Shown: positions 36,480-44,786 of the stretch, in pieces
Position numbering within the stretch: position 1 is the stretch's first letter
Layout of the letters: every line of letters starts with the position of its first letter
DNA from: Pseudomonas morbosilactucae
GTDB taxonomy: Bacteria > Pseudomonadota > Gammaproteobacteria > Pseudomonadales > Pseudomonadaceae
DNA: 64,000 nucleotides
Direction of reading: 5' to 3'
NCBI RefSeq assembly: GCF_023241715.1
Contig: NZ_JALQCW010000058.1
Coordinates: forward strand, 1-64,000
Notes under the pieces: model-generated
Database searches by the model: none
What the model was told of the DNA's origin: nothing
Seen by the model: the letters and a program-made list of their open reading frames with translations, nothing else
Program-made: the position numbers and the translations under genes

Positions 36480-36574
36480 CTCGCGAACCCTCACGCTGCA
36501 ATTGAGCAAAACGGCCACCGGCCGGATGCGCAGCCGAAGCAGGGTGCGCACTGACAGGTTTTCCTGTTCTGGAA

Positions 36575-36598
36575 ACGCATCAGCGCAGTCAGGATTTA
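36575..36598 (-). promoter_or_regulatory. PvdS-dependent promoter of pvdH
   Basis: On the minus strand, TAAAT (36598-36594), exactly 16 bases, then CGT (36577-36575) is a perfect PvdS box. Transcription would start near 36568, about 90 bases before pvdH. Confidence 0.85.
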
Positions 36599-36744
36599 CA
36601 CCCTCAGGTCGCAAAATTGCACAAAGGCCAATCAGGCAGCGTCCCCCCTACCGGCAACAGCGCCCTTTGCAGGCGCCCGGTTGGCCGGCGATGGCGGTCC
36701 TGGGGGCCTTATCGCTGGCAAGGGGGGATTTGAGTGCGTGGGGC

Positions 36745-38067
36745 TTAGGCGCGGTGGGCTGGCAGCGTCAGTTCAACACGCAGGCCATCGGGGCGGCTGT
36801 CGAAATGCAGGTCGCAATCGCAGCGCTGGACGATGGCCTGGACAATCGCCAAGCCCAGGCCGCAGCCGCTGCTCTGGCTGTCCCGCCAGAAGCGCTGGGT
36901 CAGGTGCTGCAAGTCGTCCGGGGGAATCCCCGCGCCATGGTCACGCACCTGGAACCGCAGGCGACCGGCGATGATCTCCAGGTTCAACTCCACCGGGCAG
37001 TCCTCCGGCGTGTGCCGCAGGGCGTTGTCCAGCAGGTTGCGCAAGGCGGCAATGGCCAGGGTCGAGGGCATGTCCACTGACGCGTCGCCCGCCTTCTCCC
37101 CCAGGTGCAACTTGACCCGCTGGCGCGCGCCTGCGGCAGCATCCTGGATCGCCAGGCGCGCCACTTGCTCGGCGCTGCACTGCACACCGTCATCAAACGA
37201 CAGGCTGCCTTCCACTCGGGCCAGCAGCAGCAATTGCTCCAGGGTCCGGTGCATGCGGTCGGCGCCCTCTTCGGCGCGGGCCAGGGATTGGTCCCGGGCC
37301 GCGCCTTCGGTCATGCGCGCTACCTGCAAGTGGGTCTTGATTGCCGTCAGCGGGCTGCGCAGTTCATGGGCCGCATCGCCGGTCAGGCGGCGTTCACGCT
37401 CGATGGTCTTGCCGATGCGCTGGAACAATTGGTTCTGGGTTTCCAGCAGCGGCCGCAGTTCACTGGGCAACGGATGAATCTGCAACGGCTCCAGGGAGTC
37501 GGCGTTGCGCCGCATCAGCGCGTCACGCATGCGGTTGAGCGGCATCAGGCTTTGCCCGATGCCCAGCCATAACAGCCACAGGCAACCGAGCAAGGCCACG
37601 CCAACCGGCACCGAGGCCGCCAGCAACACCGACAGGTTCAGGGCCTCGCGCTCCACTTGGCGATCGGCCGTGGTGATGCGCAAATCGCCCCGGGCCAGGG
37701 TGAAAGTGCGCCAGGGCGCGCCGTCGATTATCTGATCGTGGAAGCCCATCTTCTCGGCTTCGAGTTTTTCGTCCGGCGTGCTGTGGCTGCGGGCGAGAAT
37801 TTCGCCGCGCAGAGAGCTGACCTGGCAGGCCATGCCCCCGGGGATATTCAACTGCTCGGAGCTGAAGTGCGTGCCCTCGCCCTTGCTCGGCAGCGCCGGC
37901 AACTGCTCCAGCAAGCCGGCGACCATGCGCGCAGACGCCACCAGGCGCTGGTCGAGGGAGAACATCATCTGGTTGCGCAGATCGCTGAGCATCCAGGCCG
38001 CCGCCAAGGCCCAGATCAGGATGAACGCAGCGCCCAGCGTCAGGCTCAGGCGCAAACGCAAACTCAT
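36745..38067 (-). CDS. DsbS-like sensor histidine kinase
   Basis: Membrane histidine kinase of about 440 residues with two helices (near 10-28 and 148-170) around a short periplasmic sensor. The phospho-acceptor motif is DAAHELRSPLTAIKTHL, then LRNLLDNALRHTP (N box), DHGAGIPPDD (G1) and GCGLGLAIVQAI (G2). The sensor domain has a single cysteine (GGMACQVSS, residue 81, or 82 with the GTG start three bases upstream). In P. aeruginosa DsbS a sensor-domain cysteine at this place is reported to bind copper. The gene directly follows its response regulator and faces the dsbD2-tlpA-dsbG operon, as in P. aeruginosa. Confidence 0.87.
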   Translation of the reverse strand: MSLRLRLSLTLGAAFILIWALAAAWMLSDLRNQMMFSLDQRLVASARMVAGLLEQLPALPSKGEGTHFSSEQLNIPGGMACQVSSLRGEILARSHSTPDEKLEAEKMGFHDQIIDGAPWRTFTLARGDLRITTADRQVEREALNLSVLLAASVPVGVALLGCLWLLWLGIGQSLMPLNRMRDALMRRNADSLEPLQIHPLPSELRPLLETQNQLFQRIGKTIERERRLTGDAAHELRSPLTAIKTHLQVARMTEGAARDQSLARAEEGADRMHRTLEQLLLLARVEGSLSFDDGVQCSAEQVARLAIQDAAAGARQRVKLHLGEKAGDASVDMPSTLAIAALRNLLDNALRHTPEDCPVELNLEIIAGRLRFQVRDHGAGIPPDDLQHLTQRFWRDSQSSGCGLGLAIVQAIVQRCDCDLHFDSRPDGLRVELTLPAHRA

Positions 38068-38070
38068 CAC

Positions 38071-38748
38071 TTACGCATCCTCCCCGCCCTCGGCCGGCCC
38101 CAGGCGATAGCCCAGGCCGCGCACGGTCTCGACGATGCCGTTGCCGAGTTTGCGGCGCAGGTGATGGATATGCACGTTGAGGGCATTGCTTTCCAATTCG
38201 TCATTGAAGCCATAGACGCTGTCCTTGAGCTGCTCGCTGGACAACACCCGGCCGCGGTTGTGCAACAGTGCCTGGAGCAGCGCCTGCTCGCGGCGCGACA
38301 AGTCCACCGGCTGGCCGCCGAGCTGGGTTTCCCGAGTGCTCGGGTCGTAGGTCAGGCGGCCGTGTTCGATCAGGTTGACGCTGCGCCCGGCGACCCGGCG
38401 CAACAGGGTGTGCAGGCGCGCCGCCAGTTCGCGCAGGTCAAACGGCTTGAGCAGGTAATCGTCGGCCCCGGCTTGCAAACCGTCGACCCGGTCGGTCACC
38501 GAATCCCGGGCGGTGAGGATCAGCACCGGGATTTCCAGGCCGTGCTGGCGTTGCTGCTTGAGCAACTTGAGGCCGTCCTCATCGGGCAGGCCCAGGTCCA
38601 GCACCATGACATCGAACTCGGCCACGGCTAGCATGGCGCGGGCCGCCGACGCACTGGCGACATGTTCCACCGTCAGGCCCTGGGCGGTGAGACCGGCGAC
38701 AATGCCACTGGCGATCAGCTCATCATCTTCACAGACAAGTACGTGCAT
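38071..38748 (-). CDS. DsbR-like OmpR-family response regulator
   Basis: Response regulator of 225 residues: receiver domain with the acidic pair EDDE, phospho-acceptor aspartate in VMVLDLGLPDEDG (about 51), the switch T in LILTARD and K in LLKPFD, then a winged-helix DNA-binding domain (LSRREQALLQALLHNRGRV to HIHHLRRKLG). It is the first gene of the regulator-kinase pair and its TAA abuts the kinase start. It is divergent from dsbD2, with a direct-repeat box typical of this subfamily in the gap, so it probably activates that operon. Confidence 0.88.
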   Translation of the reverse strand: MHVLVCEDDELIASGIVAGLTAQGLTVEHVASASAARAMLAVAEFDVMVLDLGLPDEDGLKLLKQQRQHGLEIPVLILTARDSVTDRVDGLQAGADDYLLKPFDLRELAARLHTLLRRVAGRSVNLIEHGRLTYDPSTRETQLGGQPVDLSRREQALLQALLHNRGRVLSSEQLKDSVYGFNDELESNALNVHIHHLRRKLGNGIVETVRGLGYRLGPAEGGEDA

Positions 38749-38836
38749 GGTGAGACCCGTAGAAAAGCGTTGATTAAGACGGCGGCGGATTAAGCGGACA
38801 TTATGCCCGCGCCGCCAAGGGAACAAGGCGTGGCGG

Positions 38837-38853
38837 TTTAATCGTCGGTTAAT
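38837..38853. promoter_or_regulatory. candidate response-regulator box before dsbD2
   Basis: TTTAAT-CGTCG-GTTAAT is a direct repeat with an 11-bp period, the pattern bound by PmrA/QseB-type regulators. It lies about 50 bp upstream of dsbD2 in the divergent region shared with the response regulator. A second pair of GATTAAG repeats lies at 38772 and 38788. Confidence 0.55.
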
Positions 38854-38901
38854 CGCCGACCGCCATTGTGCTGCACACTTACCGCGTATTAAGGCTGGGT
38901 C

Positions 38902-40638
38902 ATGGCGCGTTTGTTTATTGTTCTGTTCATGTTGTTGTCGAGCCTGGCTCAGGCGGGGGCCAACCCGTTCGAGGTCAAGGCTGAATTCCTGCCCGTGGGC
39001 AAAGCCTTTGTCTTCACCTCCCAGCGCCTGGACTCGGGGGAAACCCAGCTCTATTGGCAAATCGCCGACGGTTACTACCTCTACCAGAAGCGCCTGAAAT
39101 TCGACGGCCTGCCCGAGGCGCAAAAGCCCGCCCTGCCTGAAGGCGAGGCCCACAGCGACGAGTACTTTGGCGACCAGCAGGTCTATCGCCAGGGCCTGGA
39201 ACTCAAGCTCCCGGCCAACGCCAGCGGCACCCTCAAACTGGGTTGGCAGGGCTGCGCCGACGCCGGCCTGTGTTACCCGCCGCAAACCCTGGAAGTCGAC
39301 CTCGGCAGCAACCCGGCCACCAGCGCCGTACCAAGCGCTGCCCAGGCCAGTGACCAGGCCCTGGCCAGCGGCCTGCAACAGCGCAGCCTGGGCTGGAACC
39401 TATTGCTGTTCTTCGGCCTGGGCCTGTTGCTGGCTTTTGCTCCGTGTTCGTTGCCGATGCTGCCGATCCTCGCCGGCCTGGTGGTGGGCAGCGGCGCCGG
39501 CCCGCGACGCGGTTTGGCCCTGGCCGGCAGCTACGTGCTGTGCATGGCCCTGGTCTACGCGGCCATGGGGGTGCTGGCGGCCCTGCTCGGCGCCAACCTG
39601 CAAGCGGTGTTGCAACAGCCCTGGGTGCTGGGCAGCTTCGCCGGGCTGTTCGTGCTGCTGGCCCTGCCGATGTTCGGCGTCTTCGAGCTGCAATTGCCGG
39701 CGGCCCTGCGTGACCGCCTGGAAAACGCCAGCCGCCAGCGCCAGGGTGGCAGCCTGATTGGCGCGGGAGTGTTGGGCGCCCTGTCGGGCCTGCTGGTGGG
39801 CCCATGCATGACCGCGCCCCTGGCCGGCGCCCTGCTGTACATCGCACAAAGCGGCAATGCCCTGCACGGCGGGCTGATCCTGTTGGTCATGGGCCTGGGC
39901 ATCGGCCTGCCGTTGCTGTTGCTGGTGACCGTGGGCAACCGCTTCCTACCCAAACCCGGCCCCTGGATGAACCTGCTCAAGGGGCTGTTCGGCTTCCTGT
40001 TCCTGGGCACCGCCATCTACATGCTGCGCCCGGTGCTGGCGGACCCACTGTGGATCGGCCTGTGGGGTGCCCTGGCCCTGGTCCTGGCCTATGCCGCCTG
40101 GCAGCACCGGGCGACTGCGGGCCGCGCCATGCACCTGATCGGCGCCGGAGCCTGGCTGCTTGGCCTGTGGGGCAGCCTGCTGGTGGTGGGCGCCGCCGGT
40201 GGCAGCGACAACCTGTGGCAGCCGTTGAAGGTGTACAGCGGCCAGCGCCTCGAAGCCCCGGCGCTGCATGCCGACTTCACCGCCTTCAAGGACCCCGTTG
40301 CCCTGCAAAGGGCCCTGGACGACGCCCAGGCCCAGGGCCAGTGGGTGCTGCTGGACTACTACGCCGACTGGTGTGTGTCGTGCAAGGTCATGGAAAAAAC
40401 CGTGTTCGCCCAACCCCAGGTCCGCGACGCGTTGCAAGGTGTGCGCCTGCTGCGCCTGGACGTGACCACGGACAACGCCGACAGCCGCGAGCTGCTCAAC
40501 CGGTATAAAGTGCCGGGGCCGCCGAGCCTGCTGTGGATCGGCCCGGACGGCGCAGAACGACGCAGCCAGCGGATTACCGGCGAGGTAGGCGCAGCTGAGT
40601 TCCTCCAACACTGGACCCTGACCCGGGAAGCTCGTTGA
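38902..40638 (+). CDS. dsbD: thiol:disulfide interchange protein DsbD
   Basis: Inner-membrane reductant transporter of 578 residues. It has all three DsbD domains: N-terminal periplasmic alpha domain with the pair in QGCADAGLCYPP; eight-helix beta domain with FAPCSLPMLP and VGPCMTAPLAG; C-terminal thioredoxin-like gamma domain with DWCVSCKVME. It passes electrons from cytoplasmic thioredoxin to DsbG and the TlpA-like protein encoded after it. Overlap with the next gene is one base (TGATG). It corresponds to the second DsbD of Pseudomonas (PA2478 type). Confidence 0.92.
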   Translation: MARLFIVLFMLLSSLAQAGANPFEVKAEFLPVGKAFVFTSQRLDSGETQLYWQIADGYYLYQKRLKFDGLPEAQKPALPEGEAHSDEYFGDQQVYRQGLELKLPANASGTLKLGWQGCADAGLCYPPQTLEVDLGSNPATSAVPSAAQASDQALASGLQQRSLGWNLLLFFGLGLLLAFAPCSLPMLPILAGLVVGSGAGPRRGLALAGSYVLCMALVYAAMGVLAALLGANLQAVLQQPWVLGSFAGLFVLLALPMFGVFELQLPAALRDRLENASRQRQGGSLIGAGVLGALSGLLVGPCMTAPLAGALLYIAQSGNALHGGLILLVMGLGIGLPLLLLVTVGNRFLPKPGPWMNLLKGLFGFLFLGTAIYMLRPVLADPLWIGLWGALALVLAYAAWQHRATAGRAMHLIGAGAWLLGLWGSLLVVGAAGGSDNLWQPLKVYSGQRLEAPALHADFTAFKDPVALQRALDDAQAQGQWVLLDYYADWCVSCKVMEKTVFAQPQVRDALQGVRLLRLDVTTDNADSRELLNRYKVPGPPSLLWIGPDGAERRSQRITGEVGAAEFLQHWTLTREAR

Positions 40639-41501
40639 TGCTGACCTTTACCATCGGCACCTTCGCCATTGCCCTCAACCACCTGCTGCTGATCAGTGCC
40701 CTGGCCCTGGCCACTCTGGTGGGCTGGCGTGTGGCCAAACGCGGCGGCGATAACCCCGAGTCGGCGCTGTTCAGCCTGTTCCTGCTGGGCATGCTCGCCG
40801 CGCGCGTGAGCTTTGTGCTGGTGTACTGGAAGCATTACCGCGACGACCTGTGGCAGATCGTCGACCTGCGGGACGGTGGTTTCCTGGCCTGGCCCGGGGT
40901 CTTGTTCATGCTGGTCGCGGCGCTGGCCTGGGGCTGGCGCCGCTCGGCCCTGCGCCGGCCCCTGGCCGCCGGGGTGGTCAGCGGCCTGGCGTTCTGGCTG
41001 CTGGCCAGCCTGTCCCTGAACCTCTATGAACAAGGCTCGCGTCTGCCGGACGTGGCCCTGCGCACCACCAATGGCGACAACGTGCAACTCACCGACTACC
41101 AGGGCGGGCCACTGGTGATTAACCTCTGGGCCACCTGGTGCCCACCGTGCCGGCGGGAAATGCCGGTGCTGGAAAAAGCCCAGCAGCAACGCCCGGACCT
41201 GACCTTCCTGTTCGTCAACCAGGCGGAAAGCATGCAGAGCGTCAGCACCTACCTGGCCACCCAGGACCTGAGCCTGAGCAACGTGCTGTTCGATGGCAGC
41301 GGTCGCCTGGGCAAAGCCGTGGGCTCCATGGCCCTGCCCACCACCCTGTTCTACAGTGCCGATGGCCGATTGCTGGGCAGCCACCTGGGCGAGTTGTCCG
41401 AAGCCAGCCTGGCCCGGGCCCTGGAAAGTTTCGGCCCGCTCAATCCCAACGCGCCCGCCCCCACAAGGAAATCGCCATGCCTGTCATCCGCCACCTGCTG
41501 A
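40638..41501 (+). CDS. TlpA/DsbE-like thioredoxin with multi-helix membrane domain
   Basis: A 287-residue protein. The first 130 residues hold about four membrane helices (FAIALNHLLLISALALATL, LFLLGMLAARVSFVLVYW, PGVLFMLVAALAWGW, VVSGLAFWLLASLSL), an arrangement resembling the membrane part of Lgt. They are followed by a periplasmic TlpA/DsbE domain with active site WATWCPPCRREMP near residue 170 and the cis-proline SMALPTTLF. It probably receives electrons from DsbD. Its end overlaps the dsbG start by 25 bp. Confidence 0.85.
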   Translation: MLTFTIGTFAIALNHLLLISALALATLVGWRVAKRGGDNPESALFSLFLLGMLAARVSFVLVYWKHYRDDLWQIVDLRDGGFLAWPGVLFMLVAALAWGWRRSALRRPLAAGVVSGLAFWLLASLSLNLYEQGSRLPDVALRTTNGDNVQLTDYQGGPLVINLWATWCPPCRREMPVLEKAQQQRPDLTFLFVNQAESMQSVSTYLATQDLSLSNVLFDGSGRLGKAVGSMALPTTLFYSADGRLLGSHLGELSEASLARALESFGPLNPNAPAPTRKSPCLSSATC

Positions 41502-42244
41502 GCCTCTCACTGGGCGCCGCCCTGCTGCAGGTGCCCCTGGCCCAGGCCGAGGAACTGCCGGCGCCAATCCGCCAGATCGAAGCCAAGGGCGCCAAGATCA
41601 TCGGCCGCTTCGACGCCCCGGCCGGTCTCAAGGGCTACGCCGCCCAGTACCAGAACCGCGGCATGACCCTGTACCTGACCGCCGATGGCCAGCACGTGCT
41701 GCTGGGCAACCTGTACGACGCCAACGGCAAGGACCTGAGCGCCGAGCCGCTGCAGAAACTGGTCTACGCGCCGATGGCCAAGGAAGTCTGGGGCAAGATG
41801 GAAAACAGCAACTGGATCGCCGACGGCAAAGACGATGCCCCGCGCATCGTCTACCTGTTCAGCGACCCCAACTGCCCGTACTGCAACCTGTTCTGGGAAC
41901 AGGCGCGGCCCTGGGTCAACGCCGGCAAGGTGCAGTTGCGGCACATCATGGTGGGCATCATCCGCGAAGACAGCCCGGGTAAATCCGCCGCCCTGCTCGC
42001 CGCCAAGGACCCGAAAAAGGCCCTGGCCGATCACGAAAAAGCCGGCAAGGCCAGTTCGCTGAAAGCCCTGGCCAAGATCCCCGCGGACGTCCAGGCCAAG
42101 CTCGACGCCAATCTGAAGCTGATGCAAGAGCTGGAGCTGTCGGCCACCCCGGCGATCTTCTACCTGGACAGCAAAGGTGAGCTGCAACAACAGCAAGGCG
42201 CCCCCTCGCCAGACAAATTGACGCAGATCCTCGGCCCGAGATAA
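41477..42244 (+). CDS. dsbG: periplasmic disulfide isomerase/sulfenate reductase DsbG
   Basis: Exported thioredoxin-fold protein of 255 residues, signal peptide cleaved near AQA-EE, then a DsbC/DsbG dimerisation domain and the catalytic domain with DPNCPYCNLFW (CPYC). The cis-proline segment is SATPAIFYL. It repairs wrong disulfides or single oxidised cysteines and is kept reduced by DsbD. It is last of dsbD-tlpA-dsbG; the start lies inside the end of the tlpA-like gene. Confidence 0.9.
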   Translation: MPVIRHLLSLSLGAALLQVPLAQAEELPAPIRQIEAKGAKIIGRFDAPAGLKGYAAQYQNRGMTLYLTADGQHVLLGNLYDANGKDLSAEPLQKLVYAPMAKEVWGKMENSNWIADGKDDAPRIVYLFSDPNCPYCNLFWEQARPWVNAGKVQLRHIMVGIIREDSPGKSAALLAAKDPKKALADHEKAGKASSLKALAKIPADVQAKLDANLKLMQELELSATPAIFYLDSKGELQQQQGAPSPDKLTQILGPR

Positions 42245-42272
42245 ACCGCGAAAAGTTGCTTGGCTTGAGGGC

Positions 42273-42299
42273 CCTATCGCTGGCAAGCCAGCTCCTACA
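42273..42299. repeat. REP-type palindromic element
   Basis: CCTATCGCTGGCAAGCCAGC followed by TCCTACA, with core GCTGGC-AA-GCCAGC (42279-42292), is the common Pseudomonas REP sequence. It follows dsbG directly and probably ends its transcript. Confidence 0.8.
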
Positions 42300-42572
42300 A
42301 GAGCAGAACGCCTTCAGCCCCGCGCACGCACGGCTGCCATAACGCAGAAACAACGGGCAGAAAAACCCAGGACTGTTTATGACAACGGTGCGCCGACATG
42401 ACCGGACTTGCACTTCCGAGCCATCGTTTGAGCGATGGCTCCAATACACTCGCCCGACCTTGAGGCGCACTCAGGCGGTCCGCAGTTCCTCGAAAAAAAC
42501 GCTACAAAAGAAAGCGAACAAGCGCCGTTTCAGACAGCCTTAAACGCCGTGACAGAGGGCCAGACAGGCTCA
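42300..42572. other. non-coding stretch between dsbG and the paralogue array
   Basis: With the REP before it, this makes a 328-bp gap without a gene. The only structure I see is a 9-bp inverted repeat GAGCCATCG/CGATGGCTC at 42418-42441 with a 6-base loop. A run of A at 42497-42503 would read as T on the minus strand, which may help end the paralogue transcript coming from the right. Confidence 0.4.
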
Positions 42573-43622
42573 TCAGTAGTATTCGTTGGGCCCTTCGCGG
42601 GCCAGGATGTTTTCCAGTTCGCAGGTGTCGGCCCGCGCCTCAAGAAGACCGCTGACCTGATCGATCCACACCTGTTCCGACGCGATCCCCGCCCAAGACT
42701 GGCTGCCAAAACCGTGGTAAGGCCGGTCGTCAAAGGTGCTGATCAGCAATTGGTTGAGGCGCCCGGTCTCGAGTTTTTTGCGCTGGATCTGCACCTGCAG
42801 GGCACCCATCACCTTCTGCTGCTCCTGCGGGTTGGGGCGATAACGGGTGAGGCGCGGCGAGCCCAGCACCAAGAACTCCGGTGGCAGGTTTTCATCGATG
42901 GCCGCCTGCAAACGGTAATGACCGTCGAGGATCAGGTAGGCATTCAGGCCGCTGACGTACCACAGCAGCACGGGCGGCAAGGTGCCTTCGCGGGCTTTTT
43001 TGCGCCACCACTTCAGCCGCCCGGCCTGGGGGTCCACACCATGCAGGCCGACCACCGCGCCCCCTTGCTCCCCCAACTCGATCCAACGCGCCGCGCCGGG
43101 CTGCTGATTGTCGAGGATCGTGTGACCGCGGAGCGACCACTGCGGCATATGGCTCAGAGCGTCTTCGCCACCCTTGAAGTACCAGGCGTCGATGCCCTCC
43201 AGCAGTGGCCGCATCGGCTTGAGGGATTCCGGGCGCAGGGCCCGCACCAGCCAGTAGCCTGGGTAAAAGAAGTCCGGCTGGTGCCGCAGCAATTGCTCGA
43301 CGAAGAAGCGGCTCCAGGCCTTGAGGCGCAGAGCCGGGTCAAGGCGGGCCTGCTGCTCCACCAGGGGCGAGTCGATGGGGTCCACCAGGGTTTGCGGCAG
43401 TTGTTCCAACAGGTCATTGCGCACCAGCCACACGCCGTAAAGGCAGCGGGACATGGTGCCCCAGAGCAGGGTGTGCTCGCCCAAAACCAGTTGCATGCGT
43501 CGGTTGTTGCCACTGAGCAGGCGCAAGGCCGGCTTGCCGCTGGCCGGGCGCTTCACGTCCACCCCCAGGCCTTGCCAGTGCCCAGCCAAATCCTCGATGT
43601 CTCGCCAAAAAATCTGTTCCAC
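42573..43622 (-). CDS. ParB/sulfiredoxin-motif protein, paralogue 3
   Basis: A 349-residue protein of unknown function, the most divergent of three tandem paralogues. It shares the N-terminal pattern WRDIEDLAGHWQGLGVDV, a middle segment FFYPGYWLVRALRP, and the conserved core AGRLKWWRKKAREGTLPP followed by LILDGHYRLQAAIDENLPP (about residues 215-250). The DGHYRLQAA part resembles the DGHHR motif of ParB/sulfiredoxin-fold proteins. I start it at the GTG at 43622 behind AGGGACG. No signal peptide or membrane segment is visible, so it is probably cytoplasmic. Confidence 0.72.
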   Translation of the reverse strand: MEQIFWRDIEDLAGHWQGLGVDVKRPASGKPALRLLSGNNRRMQLVLGEHTLLWGTMSRCLYGVWLVRNDLLEQLPQTLVDPIDSPLVEQQARLDPALRLKAWSRFFVEQLLRHQPDFFYPGYWLVRALRPESLKPMRPLLEGIDAWYFKGGEDALSHMPQWSLRGHTILDNQQPGAARWIELGEQGGAVVGLHGVDPQAGRLKWWRKKAREGTLPPVLLWYVSGLNAYLILDGHYRLQAAIDENLPPEFLVLGSPRLTRYRPNPQEQQKVMGALQVQIQRKKLETGRLNQLLISTFDDRPYHGFGSQSWAGIASEQVWIDQVSGLLEARADTCELENILAREGPNEYY

Positions 43623-43690
43623 GATCGTCCCTAATGCCTAAGCTGCCCTGCGGTAAACGGGCGCGACTATAACAGCCTTATCGCCGCCTT

Positions 43691-44737
43691 CTACAGCGGG
43701 TGCTGGCGGCCAATCACCGACTCTGCCTGATCGCCCAGCCCCTGCTCGGTGAGGCAGCGCCGTACGTCTTCGCACCACTGCGGTTCCGAATCCGTGCTGG
43801 CCCAGGCATGGGTGACGCAATTGTATTCAGGCCGGTCGTCGAAGGCCTGGATCAGCGCATCGTTAACGCTTTCGATGTAGGTCAGGCGATTGCGTGCAGG
43901 GGCGTCGCCCCGTTTGAGCAATGAATCCAGCACCCGCTGCTGGTGTTCGGGGCAAGGGCTGATGGGGTCCACCTGGGTGGCACTGAGGACGATAAACGAC
44001 GGCGGCAGGTTCTCGTCGATGGCGGCCTGCAAACGGTAATGGCCGTCGATCACCACATAGGAATCCAGGCTGGCGACGAACCACAACAGGATCGGCGGCA
44101 AGCAGCCCTCACGCGCGGTCTTGCGCCACCACTTCAAACGCCCGGCAACAGGGTCCACCGGGTGCAAGGTGATCAGTTTCAGGCCACTGGGTACCCAGTT
44201 CAGCCACTGCACGCTGCCGGGTTGCTGGGTGTCGAGAAAATTCGCGCCGTCCAGGCCGAAGCCCGGAAGGTGGTGGTGGGCATCATGGATGGGCCTGAAA
44301 GACCAGGCCGATAGCCCGTTGCGCTCAATCACTCGGCGGTTTGAGCCCTCGGGGGGCAAGGCGCGGGCCAGCCAAAACCCCGGGTAGAAAAAATCGCCGA
44401 GGTGTTCGCTGAGCTGGCGCACAAAGAAGCGGCTCCAGGCCTGGAGCCGCTGTTCGGGGGCCAACTGAGCATGGCGTTGCACATCGGCCGCATTAAGGCC
44501 CGGCAACAACCTGCCCTGCTCCCAGCCATGGGGGTTCTTGACCAGCCACCAACCGCTGCAGTTGCGCGCCAGGGTGGCCCAGAATAGTGGGCTTGATCCC
44601 AGCATCAACCTGATCCGCCCGTTGCTGTACGCCTGCACATGCAAGGCCGGCCTGGCCACGGCGCCCTCGACCTGAAACCCCAGGCCGGCCCACTGGCCTT
44701 GCAGGTCTTTGAGGTCGTGCCAGTGAAGCGACTGCAT
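43691..44737 (-). CDS. ParB/sulfiredoxin-motif protein, paralogue 2
   Basis: A 348-residue paralogue of its two neighbours. It begins MQSLHWHDLKDLQGQWAGLG and carries AGRLKWWRKTAREGCLPP and YVVIDGHYRLQAAIDENLPP. Its last 90 residues (CPEHQQRVLDSLLKRGDAP, AWASTDSEPQWCEDVRRCL) are nearly the same as in paralogue 1, so these two are the closer pair. The ATG at 44737 follows AAGGACGAC; open frame upstream overlaps the previous gene and was not used. Function unknown. Confidence 0.72.
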   Translation of the reverse strand: MQSLHWHDLKDLQGQWAGLGFQVEGAVARPALHVQAYSNGRIRLMLGSSPLFWATLARNCSGWWLVKNPHGWEQGRLLPGLNAADVQRHAQLAPEQRLQAWSRFFVRQLSEHLGDFFYPGFWLARALPPEGSNRRVIERNGLSAWSFRPIHDAHHHLPGFGLDGANFLDTQQPGSVQWLNWVPSGLKLITLHPVDPVAGRLKWWRKTAREGCLPPILLWFVASLDSYVVIDGHYRLQAAIDENLPPSFIVLSATQVDPISPCPEHQQRVLDSLLKRGDAPARNRLTYIESVNDALIQAFDDRPEYNCVTHAWASTDSEPQWCEDVRRCLTEQGLGDQAESVIGRQHPL

Positions 44738-44786
44738 AGGTCGTCCTTGATGCTGTGCGGCCCTGACGGCGGGCGGACTCGTCTGC

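Noticed and set aside
36708-36726. A half REP sequence (GGGCCTTATCGCTGGCAAGG) between pvdH and the kinase gene
   Set aside because: Only one arm is present and no palindrome forms, so I did not list it as a repeat.
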